NCBI GenBank assembly: GCA_913063325.1
Contig: CAJXYE010000002.1
Span: 62,001 to 126,000, forward strand
Direction: 5' to 3'
Source of the DNA: an uncultured Colwellia sp.
Lineage (GTDB): Bacteria; Pseudomonadota; Gammaproteobacteria; Enterobacterales; Alteromonadaceae
Length of the DNA: 64,000 nucleotides
Below, piece after piece: positions 57,561 to 64,000 of this stretch (position 1 is its first letter; each line of letters starts with the position of its first letter). The notes below the pieces were generated by a model. The model was not told the origin of the DNA, searched no databases, and saw nothing but the letters and a program-made list of their open reading frames with translations. The translations under genes were made by a program, and so were the position numbers.

Positions 57561-58079
57561 TTGAATAAAGTTATCAAGACTATGGTTATGGGCGTAGCAG
57601 CATCAGGTATGTTATTAGCTAGTTCAGCTATGGCTGCAGATCAAAAAATTGCCGTAGTAAATTTTCAAGAAGTGATGGGTAAAATACCGCAAACAGCGGC
57701 ATTGATGCAGAGCTTAGAAGCAGAGTTTAAAGACGAAAAAGCGATTATTACCCAGCTAGAAAAAGATATTAAATATTATCAAGAAAAGCTAAAGCGTGAT
57801 GGTTCATTAATGAGTCAAAAAGAAAAAGACGAGTTAAATGTAAAAATTAAATCTCTATTTCAAGAGTACCAAGTAAAAGGTAAAGCTTTGCAAGAAAAAG
57901 CAAGCCAACGTCAAAACCAAGAAACAAATAAAATCATAGCTTTAGTACGTCAAGCTGTCGATAACATCGCAGTTAAAGAAGATTATGATTTTGTACTTTC
58001 TCAACAGGCCGTTGTTTATGCTAAACCTGATGCGAGTATTACTGATATTGTTGTAGAGCATGTTAGCAAGCTTAAATAA
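57561..58079 (+). CDS. skp: periplasmic chaperone Skp (OmpH)
   Basis: A 172-residue chaperone of unfolded outer-membrane proteins (161 in E. coli). Signal peptide about 1-25 (ASSAMA cleavage), then a short beta core (KIAVVNFQEVMGKIP) and a long charged coiled coil (about 45-125) forming the tentacles, closing with DFVLSQQAVVYAKPDASITDIVV. Start is TTG at 57561 with AAGGGGAAGA upstream. It follows bamA and precedes lpxD as in E. coli. Confidence 0.95.
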   Translation: MNKVIKTMVMGVAASGMLLASSAMAADQKIAVVNFQEVMGKIPQTAALMQSLEAEFKDEKAIITQLEKDIKYYQEKLKRDGSLMSQKEKDELNVKIKSLFQEYQVKGKALQEKASQRQNQETNKIIALVRQAVDNIAVKEDYDFVLSQQAVVYAKPDASITDIVVEHVSKLK

Positions 58080-58139
58080 GCAGCTACTCATTATTACCAC
58101 TGTTAATCATAAAGATAAGTCGCGCTAAAAGGCACTAAT

Positions 58140-59189
58140 ATGACGTACACATTGGCTGAGATATCACTCAAGCTAGAAGCAAGATTGATAGTGCCAGCGG
58201 GACTTGATCAATCAAAAGAAGCATTGGTTCAAATAAATAGCATAGCAACGTTAGCTAATGCTACTGCTGGGCAAATAGCTTTTCTTTCGAATAGTAAATA
58301 TCAACAACAACTAAGCGCTACCAAGGCCAGTGCAGTTATAGTGTCCCCGGATGCTGTAGATGCGTGCCCTGTGAGTGCCATTGTTATGGACAATCCATAC
58401 ATGGGTTATGCGATATTAGCTAATTTATTAGATAGTACCCCTAAGGTTGCTTGTGGGATCCACCCAAGTGCTGTAATAGCCGATAATGTTACCATAGGTG
58501 AAAATGTTAATATTGGCGCCAATGCAGTTATTGAATCAGGTGTTCAATTAGCTGACAATGTTAGTATTGGTGCTGGTTGTTTTATTGGTCAGGCAGTTAA
58601 GATTGGTGAAGCGACTACGCTTTGGGCAAATACTACAATCTATCACCAAGTTGAAATTGGCCAACACTGCTTAATTCAAGCTAATACTGTTATTGGCTCA
58701 GATGGATTTGGCTATGCGCCAGTTAAGGGTCAGTATAAGTGGCACAAAATCCCACAGCTTGGCAGTGTCATTATTGGTAACCATGTCGAAATAGGTGCTA
58801 GTACCACCATTGATCGGGGTGCTCTTGATAATACTGAAATTCGTGACGGTGTGATTTTAGATAATCAAATTCAAATTGCTCATAATGTTATCGTAGGTGA
58901 AAATACAGCTATGGCCGCCTGTAGTGTTATTGCGGGTAGTACAGTTATAGGAAAAAACTGTACTATCGCTGGTTTGGTTGGCATTAATGGTCATATCACT
59001 ATTGTTGATAACTGTGTCTTCACAGGAATGGCTATGGTGACAAAAGATATTAATTCTGCAGGTGTTTATTCTTCTGGTATGCCAGTAGCACCAAATAAAG
59101 AATGGAATAAGACTAATGCTAGAGTTAAACGACTCGATAGTCTGACTAAACGAGTGAAAGAGTTAGAGAAATTACTCCCTAATAACTAG
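58140..59189 (+). CDS. lpxD: UDP-3-O-acylglucosamine N-acyltransferase LpxD
   Basis: A 349-residue lipid A enzyme (341 in E. coli) adding the second 3-hydroxyacyl chain. An N-terminal uridine-binding domain (to about 100, IAFLSNSKYQQQL) leads to a left-handed beta helix of hexapeptides, with the catalytic His in ILDNQIQIAHNVIVGENTAMAA, and a C-terminal helix. ATG start 61 bp after skp. A palindrome separates it from fabZ. Confidence 0.97.
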   Translation: MTYTLAEISLKLEARLIVPAGLDQSKEALVQINSIATLANATAGQIAFLSNSKYQQQLSATKASAVIVSPDAVDACPVSAIVMDNPYMGYAILANLLDSTPKVACGIHPSAVIADNVTIGENVNIGANAVIESGVQLADNVSIGAGCFIGQAVKIGEATTLWANTTIYHQVEIGQHCLIQANTVIGSDGFGYAPVKGQYKWHKIPQLGSVIIGNHVEIGASTTIDRGALDNTEIRDGVILDNQIQIAHNVIVGENTAMAACSVIAGSTVIGKNCTIAGLVGINGHITIVDNCVFTGMAMVTKDINSAGVYSSGMPVAPNKEWNKTNARVKRLDSLTKRVKELEKLLPNN

Positions 59190-59266
59190 CTATTACCCCC
59201 ACCAATGCGTAAAATACGCCAAAGTCTTTTCTGTCTCTCAAGACACTACTGATGTAAATATAGTAA

Positions 59267-59295
59267 AAGATTAGCTAATTTATTTAGCTAATCTT
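59267..59295. repeat. 12-bp perfect palindrome between lpxD and fabZ
   Basis: AAGATTAGCTAA (59267-59278), loop TTTAT, TTAGCTAATCTT (59284-59295). No T run follows, so it is not a standard terminator. It lies 24 bp before the fabZ start and just upstream of its AAGGA site. Confidence 0.75.
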
Positions 59296-59318
59296 GCTAG
59301 TTAACAAGGAATATCCAT

Positions 59319-59771
59319 TTGGAAACTGTAAAAAAACCAATCGATCTTAACGAAATCAAAACCTTGATACCTCACAGATATCCGATGTTATTAGTTGATA
59401 AGGTTGTTGACCACGAGCCAGGTAAATCGTTACATGCAATTAAAAATGTCACGATAAACGAGCCTGTTTTTACCGGTCATTTTCCAGAGTTGGCTATTTT
59501 TCCTGGTGTTTTGATTTTAGAAGCATTAGCACAAGCAACCGGGATTTTGGGCTTTAAAAGCACAGAAGGACGGGAGGAAAATGAAATGTATTTATTCGCC
59601 TCAATAGATAAAGCAAAATTTAAAAAAACAGTTTTACCTGGCGATACCATGCACTTACACGTTGAGTTTATTAAAGAACGCCGAGGTATGTGGAAATTCT
59701 ATGGTGAAGCCCGAGTTGATGGCAAAGTGGTTTGTAGTGCCGATTTAATGTGTGCGCGCCGAGCGTTGTAA
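59319..59771 (+). CDS. fabZ: 3-hydroxyacyl-ACP dehydratase FabZ
   Basis: A 150-residue hotdog-fold dehydratase of fatty-acid synthesis (151 in E. coli). [22 protein letters not shown] and the active-site His/Glu region [24 protein letters not shown] are intact, followed by [18 protein letters not shown] start with AAGGA eight bases upstream. Its substrate pool, hydroxyacyl-ACP, is shared with LpxA and LpxD next to it. Confidence 0.97.
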   Translation: METVKKPIDLNEIKTLIPHRYPMLLVDKVVDHEPGKSLHAIKNVTINEPVFTGHFPELAIFPGVLILEALAQATGILGFKSTEGREENEMYLFASIDKAKFKKTVLPGDTMHLHVEFIKERRGMWKFYGEARVDGKVVCSADLMCARRAL

Positions 59772-59805
59772 CAAAAGACAAATTATCCATTAGAAGATTT
59801 AAACT

Positions 59806-60576
59806 ATGATTCATCCCCAAGCTATTATTGAACCAGGTGCTGTTATTGGCAACAATGTTTCCATAGGTCCATGGACTTTTATTGCCAGTAACGTTGTTAT
59901 TGGTGATAACTGTGAAATTAAATCCCATGTGGTTATTAATGGCCCGACACGTATTGGTAAAGGCAATCGCATATTTCAATTCGCCAGTATTGGTGAAGAT
60001 TGCCAAGATCTTAAATACGATAATGAACCAACAGAGTTGATTATTGGCGACAACAATACTTTTCGTGAATCTTGTACTGTTCACCGTGGCACTATTCAAG
60101 ATAATAGCCTTACCCAAATCGGTAGCAATAATTTATTTATGGCTTATGCCCATGTTGCCCACGATTGTATTGTAGGTAGTCACTGTATATTTGCAAACAA
60201 TGCATCTATCGCGGGTCATGTTCATGTTGGCGATCATGCTATAATTGGTGGCATGGTTGGTGTACATCAATTTTGTCATATTGGCGCCCACAGCTTTATT
60301 GCTGGTAATGCCTTAATACTTAAAGATGTTCCTGCCTATGTTATGGCTTCAGGTCAACCGGCAAAACCTTTTGGTTTAAATAGCGAAGGTTTAAAACGTC
60401 GTGGTTTTGATAAAGAAACTATATTGACTATTAAACGCGCTTATAAAGTCTTATACCGTCAGGGACTATCCGTTGATGAAGCGTTAATTGCTATCAGCGA
60501 AATGCCTGCACAATCAGCAGAGTTGCAAGCATTTTGTGATTCAATCAAAACATCTAACCGCGGCATCATTCGTTAA
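59806..60576 (+). CDS. lpxA: UDP-N-acetylglucosamine O-acyltransferase LpxA
   Basis: A 256-residue enzyme for the first lipid A step (262 in E. coli). Left-handed beta helix built from hexapeptides ([22 protein letters not shown]), catalytic His in [17 protein letters not shown], and [22 protein letters not shown]-terminal helical domain contains [13 protein letters not shown]. It starts 34 bp after fabZ. A long palindrome separates it from lpxB. Confidence 0.98.
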   Translation: MIHPQAIIEPGAVIGNNVSIGPWTFIASNVVIGDNCEIKSHVVINGPTRIGKGNRIFQFASIGEDCQDLKYDNEPTELIIGDNNTFRESCTVHRGTIQDNSLTQIGSNNLFMAYAHVAHDCIVGSHCIFANNASIAGHVHVGDHAIIGGMVGVHQFCHIGAHSFIAGNALILKDVPAYVMASGQPAKPFGLNSEGLKRRGFDKETILTIKRAYKVLYRQGLSVDEALIAISEMPAQSAELQAFCDSIKTSNRGIIR

Positions 60577-60628
60577 CCCAATACACTAATCTAGTGCCTT
60601 TAATACTAGTACCTCTAATACCAGTGCC

Positions 60629-60673
60629 GTTATTTATATTAACGTTAATACTAGTAACGTTAATATAAATAAC
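60629..60673. repeat. 19-bp perfect palindrome between lpxA and lpxB
   Basis: GTTATTTATATTAACGTTA (60629-60647), loop ATACTAG, then the exact reverse complement at 60655-60673. It is extended outward by GTGCC (60624-60628) and GGCAC (60683-60687) across a nine-base bulge. The sequence around it repeats TAATAC and TACTAGTA words. No T run, so it is not a simple terminator. Confidence 0.9.
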
Positions 60674-60714
60674 ATTAGGTTAGGCACTATTAACTTTAAG
60701 TACCTTTAACGCCT

Positions 60715-61881
60715 ATGACTGCTCAGAATCAAAACGATCATCAAGAAACAGTATTTGCAATTGTGGTTGGTGAACATTCAGGTGATACACTCGGCGCAGG
60801 CCTGATAACCTCATTACGCCAATCACACCCAAATGCAAAATTTGTTGGCATTGGCGGGCCCAAAATGCAGGCCTTAGGTTTTGAAAGCCTATTTGCCATG
60901 GACGAGCTTTCAGTTATGGGCCTAGTCGAAGTACTTGGTCGCATCCGCCGTCTATTACATGTTCGCAAAACACTCATTGATTTTTTTACTATCAATAAAC
61001 CTGATGTATTTATTGGTATTGATGCCCCCGATTTTAATATTGGTCTTGAGTTAAAGCTTAAATCACAAGGTATTAAAACCGTTCATTATGTTAGTCCTTC
61101 AGTTTGGGCTTGGCGGGAAAAACGTATTTTTAAAATAGCCAAAGCAACTGATATGGTCTTAGCTTTGTTACCCTTTGAAAAAGCCTTTTATGATAAACAC
61201 AAGGTTCCTTGTACTTTTGTTGGTCACCCTCTTGCTGACGACATACCTATGCACAGTGATAAATCTCTGGCAAGAGACAAGCTTGGTTTAGCGCAGAATA
61301 AAAAAATTCTCGCGCTGATGCCTGGCAGTCGTGGTGGTGAACTAGAACGTTTACTAGGCGATTTCTTTGAAAGTGCTAAACAATTACAAGCACAAGACAG
61401 CGAATTAATTTTTGTCGCGCCTATGATAAGTGAGCAGCGCGCAGAGCAGTTTAAGACTCTTAAAACCGAACTCGCCCCTGACTTACCCGTGACTGTTATC
61501 CTTGATAAAACTCAAGAGGTAATGGCGGCCAGTGATTGTTTGTTAACTGCTTCAGGTACGGTTACTTTAGAAGCGGCTTTAATCAAGCGCCCCATGGTTA
61601 TCTGTTATAAGTTTAGTCCGGTAACCTTCTTTTTAGGTCGTTGGTTGGTTAAACTAAAGTGGTTTTCTTTGCCTAACTTATTAGCAAACAAATCATTAGT
61701 ACCTGAATTATTGCAAAAGGATGTGTGCCCTGACAATATTGTGCCTTTAATTAAAGAGCGCCTATATCAAGATCAAAGCCAACTGAATGACAGTTATAAT
61801 AATATTCATCAACAGCTTAAATGTGACGCAAGTAAACAAGCAGCCAAAGCGGTACTTGATGTTTTATCGAGTAAACTTTAG
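60715..61881 (+). CDS. lpxB: lipid-A-disaccharide synthase LpxB
   Basis: A 388-residue GT-B-type glycosyltransferase joining lipid X and UDP-diacylglucosamine (382 in E. coli). Motifs: VVGEHSGDTLGAGLI, FVGIGGPKMQALGFESLF, SVMGLVEVLGRI, YVSPSVWAWREKRI and the C-terminal SGTVTLEAALIKRPMVICYK. ATG start 138 bp after lpxA, across the palindrome. rnhB follows after 66 bp. Confidence 0.97.
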   Translation: MTAQNQNDHQETVFAIVVGEHSGDTLGAGLITSLRQSHPNAKFVGIGGPKMQALGFESLFAMDELSVMGLVEVLGRIRRLLHVRKTLIDFFTINKPDVFIGIDAPDFNIGLELKLKSQGIKTVHYVSPSVWAWREKRIFKIAKATDMVLALLPFEKAFYDKHKVPCTFVGHPLADDIPMHSDKSLARDKLGLAQNKKILALMPGSRGGELERLLGDFFESAKQLQAQDSELIFVAPMISEQRAEQFKTLKTELAPDLPVTVILDKTQEVMAASDCLLTASGTVTLEAALIKRPMVICYKFSPVTFFLGRWLVKLKWFSLPNLLANKSLVPELLQKDVCPDNIVPLIKERLYQDQSQLNDSYNNIHQQLKCDASKQAAKAVLDVLSSKL

Positions 61882-61947
61882 TAATTAGCATCTAGTAATA
61901 AAATATAAGAATACCTTATCTCGAATAAATAATGGTGAACAAATAAT

Positions 61948-62601
61948 ATGGCGTCTAAGCAAACTTTTCCTGATTTTGAATACCCGGTAGCCTTTTGTAT
62001 TGTAGGGGTTGATGAAGTCGGTCGTGGCCCTTTGGTCGGAGATGTAGTTACCGCGGCAGTTATTTTAGATCCCGACAACCCCATTGAAGGCTTGATGGAT
62101 TCAAAAAAATTGTCAGAAAAAAAGCGTGCCTTGTTATCTATTGAAATAAAGGAAAAGGCAGTCGCTTGGTCAATTGGCCGAGCAAGTCCACAAGAGATTG
62201 ACACCTTAAATATTTTACACGCCACTATGCTTGCCATGCAGCGCGCAGTAGTTGGGCTGAGTGTTGAGCCTGATTTTGTACTCGTCGATGGTAATCGTTC
62301 TCCGACATTTTTAAGTGCTATCAGTGGAACTGAGCAACAAAGTGCTAAGATCGCAAGCCAAGCAGTGGTTAAAGGTGATGCCCGCGTTGCAGAAATAAGC
62401 GCAGCTTCTATTATTGCTAAAGTAGCTCGCGATAATGAAATGATTGCTCTAGATAAACTCCATCCTGAATATGGTTTTGCTAAACATAAAGGCTATCCAA
62501 CCAAGTTGCATTTAGAAAAAATTATTGAGCATGGCGTACTTGACTGCTATCGACAAAGTTTTAAACCAGTAGCGAGAGTATTAGGTACTTACCATGACTG
62601 A
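61948..62601 (+). CDS. rnhB: ribonuclease HII
   Basis: A 217-residue nuclease removing ribonucleotides from DNA-RNA hybrids (198 in E. coli). Catalytic residues lie in [19 protein letters not shown] (Asp-Glu), [10 protein letters not shown] (Asp) and [11 protein letters not shown] (Asp). The first 12 residues are a family-variable extension. Its TGA overlaps the dnaE start region by eight bases, so translation is coupled. Confidence 0.97.
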   Translation: MASKQTFPDFEYPVAFCIVGVDEVGRGPLVGDVVTAAVILDPDNPIEGLMDSKKLSEKKRALLSIEIKEKAVAWSIGRASPQEIDTLNILHATMLAMQRAVVGLSVEPDFVLVDGNRSPTFLSAISGTEQQSAKIASQAVVKGDARVAEISAASIIAKVARDNEMIALDKLHPEYGFAKHKGYPTKLHLEKIIEHGVLDCYRQSFKPVARVLGTYHD

Positions 62602-64000
62602 TAGTATGACTGAAACAGTGGCCGATGAAATATTCAAAGAAGATGAGCCCATCGCTTTTGTGCCTCCCAAATTTATCCACTTACGCGTGCATAGTGATTT
62701 CTCTATGTGTGATGGTCTTAAGAAAGTTAAGCCTATCATAGCTAAAGCTGTTGAGCTCAATATGCCAGCACTTGCTTTAACTGACCAAACTAATTTATGC
62801 GGTCTGGTTAAGTATTATCATGCAGCTCATGGCGCAGGAATTAAGCCTATTATTGGCTGTGATTTTTGGGTGAAAAGTGAAGAGTTAGAAGATGAGTTAT
62901 CACGCATCGTCGTGCTTACCACCAACAATGTTGGTTATAAAAATATAACTGAACTTATCTCCAAAGCTTATATGCGTGGCCACGTACAAAATAAAGCCGT
63001 TATTAATAAGCAATGGTTGATTGAGTTTAAAGAAGGTTTAATCATTCTCTCTGGTGGTCGAGAAGGTGATATTGGCAAAGCCTTACTAAAAGGTAATACT
63101 GAACTTGTTACTGAGATGGTTCGATTTTACCAACAACATTTTGACCGCTGCTTCTTCCTTGAGTTAATCAGAACGGGTCGTCAAGATGAAGAAAATTACA
63201 TCCATCTTGCTGTTTCACTCGCTGAACAAGAAAACTTGCCCGTGGTTGCCACCAATGAGGTGATGTTCCTTACTCCTGATAATTTTGATGCGCATGAGAT
63301 CCGTGTCGCTATCCATGACGGCTTTACTCTAGATGATAAACGTCGTCCTAAGCGATATAGCTCTGAGCAATACTTACGTAGTGAAGAGGAGATGTGCGAG
63401 CTATTTAGCGACATCCCTGAAGCGTTAGCTAATAGTGTCGAAATTGCTAAGCGTTGTAATGTTACTGTCACTCTAGGTGAATATGTCTTACCTGATTTTC
63501 CAACGGAAGGTTTGGAGATAAATGACTTTTTTATTAAGGTTTCTGAAAAAGGTTTAGAGAAACGCCTTGACCAATTATTCGACCGCCAAGCCGATGACTT
63601 TGCCCAAATAAGAGCGCCGTATGACGAACGCTTGAAAATTGAGCTAGAAGTTGTCAATAACATGGGCTTCCCTGGTTATTTCTTGATTGTAATGGAGTTC
63701 ATCCAGTGGAGTAAAGATAACAATATACCCGTTGGACCTGGCCGAGGCTCTGGTGCAGGATCTCTTGTTGCTTATGCACTAGATATTACTGATCTTGATC
63801 CTCTTGAATATGATTTACTTTTTGAACGATTCTTAAACCCTGAACGTGTTTCCATGCCTGATTTCGATATCGATTTTTGTATGGATAGGCGTGATGAGGT
63901 TATCGACCATGTTGCTGAGCTTTATGGCCGTGATGCAGTATCACAAATTATTACCTTTGGTACCATGGCAGCGAAAGCGGTAATTCGAGATGTGGGCCGT
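62594..64000 (+). CDS. dnaE: DNA polymerase III alpha subunit DnaE (5' part, cut by window end)
   Basis: An open frame of 469 codons from ATG 62594 to the window edge, so about the first 40 percent of a protein of roughly 1160 residues. The PHP domain begins [18 protein letters not shown], followed by [20 protein letters not shown]. The polymerase core has [17 protein letters not shown] and the catalytic PDFDIDF (Asp423, Asp425; 401 and 403 in E. coli), so the N-terminus is about 22 residues longer than in E. coli. It overlaps rnhB by eight bases. Confidence 0.97.
   Translation, partial: MTDSMTETVADEIFKEDEPIAFVPPKFIHLRVHSDFSMCDGLKKVKPIIAKAVELNMPALALTDQTNLCGLVKYYHAAHGAGIKPIIGCDFWVKSEELEDELSRIVVLTTNNVGYKNITELISKAYMRGHVQNKAVINKQWLIEFKEGLIILSGGREGDIGKALLKGNTELVTEMVRFYQQHFDRCFFLELIRTGRQDEENYIHLAVSLAEQENLPVVATNEVMFLTPDNFDAHEIRVAIHDGFTLDDKRRPKRYSSEQYLRSEEEMCELFSDIPEALANSVEIAKRCNVTVTLGEYVLPDFPTEGLEINDFFIKVSEKGLEKRLDQLFDRQADDFAQIRAPYDERLKIELEVVNNMGFPGYFLIVMEFIQWSKDNNIPVGPGRGSGAGSLVAYALDITDLDPLEYDLLFERFLNPERVSMPDFDIDFCMDRRDEVIDHVAELYGRDAVSQIITFGTMAAKAVIRDVGR

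Noticed and set aside
63196-63663. A 155-codon open frame on the minus strand near the window end.
   Set aside because: The plus strand here encodes the PHP/polymerase part of DnaE with strong family motifs, so the opposite frame is a shadow.

Overview
The window is an AT-rich gammaproteobacterial chromosome segment. Flagellar genes of the polar, Vibrio/Shewanella/Pseudomonas type (flhF, flhG, cheYZAB-motCD-parC-parP-cheW) are joined to Alteromonadales-style housekeeping genes. Gene order, protein character, the small DUF2986 gene and the recurrent hairpin-rich repeats point to Colwellia or a close relative; this assignment is an inference. I saw no prophage, insertion-sequence transposase, CRISPR array, tRNA or rRNA gene.

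Layout. (1) About 90-9030: late flagellar genes fliJ, fliK, fliL, fliM, fliN, fliO, fliP, fliQ, fliR, flhB (hook-length control, C-ring switch, type III export gate), with a sigma-54-like promoter before fliK. (2) About 9110-23650: a second sigma-54-like promoter, then flhA, flhF, flhG, fliA and the polar chemotaxis set cheY, cheZ, cheA, cheB, motC, motD, parC, parP, cheW and a DUF2802 gene. (3) 23785-27140: mlaA, then ribH-nusB-thiL-pgpA. (4) 27165-38571: a mixed region with hpf, an AcrAB-type RND pump, a DUF2986 mini-gene, an unknown membrane protein, dbpA, zapE, a yggN-like gene and a DTW-domain tRNA-modification gene. Three copies of a 264-318 bp inverted-repeat element each lie directly behind a stop codon here. 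(5) 38751-46421, minus strand: serA, rpiA, dapD, glnD, map and a DsbA-like protein. (6) 46825-64000, plus strand: the envelope/translation cluster rpsB-tsf-pyrH-frr-uppS-cdsA-dxr-rseP-bamA-skp-lpxD-fabZ-lpxA-lpxB-rnhB-dnaE, in E. coli order, with dnaE cut by the window end.

How the genes work together. Regions 1-2 build and steer a polar flagellum: the export gate (FliPQR-FlhAB), the switch (FliMN), placement and number control (FlhF/FlhG), sigma-28 (FliA), phosphorelay (CheA-Y-Z-B-W) and array positioning (ParC/ParP). Region 6 couples ribosome production (S2, EF-Ts, RRF, UMP kinase) to envelope synthesis: isoprenoid carrier (Dxr, UppS), phospholipid (CdsA), lipid A (LpxD/A/B, FabZ), and outer-membrane protein assembly and its stress sensor (BamA, Skp, RseP).

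Most of the window is conserved core genome and I found no clearly new multi-gene system. The items most worth a second look are the stop-codon-adjacent inverted-repeat family, an in-frame 28-residue duplication at the N-terminus of BamA, three repeated acidic motifs in CheA next to parC/parP, a possible short leader transcript before pyrH, competing pairings in the rpsB leader, and long perfect palindromes in the lpx cluster and over the serA stop codon.
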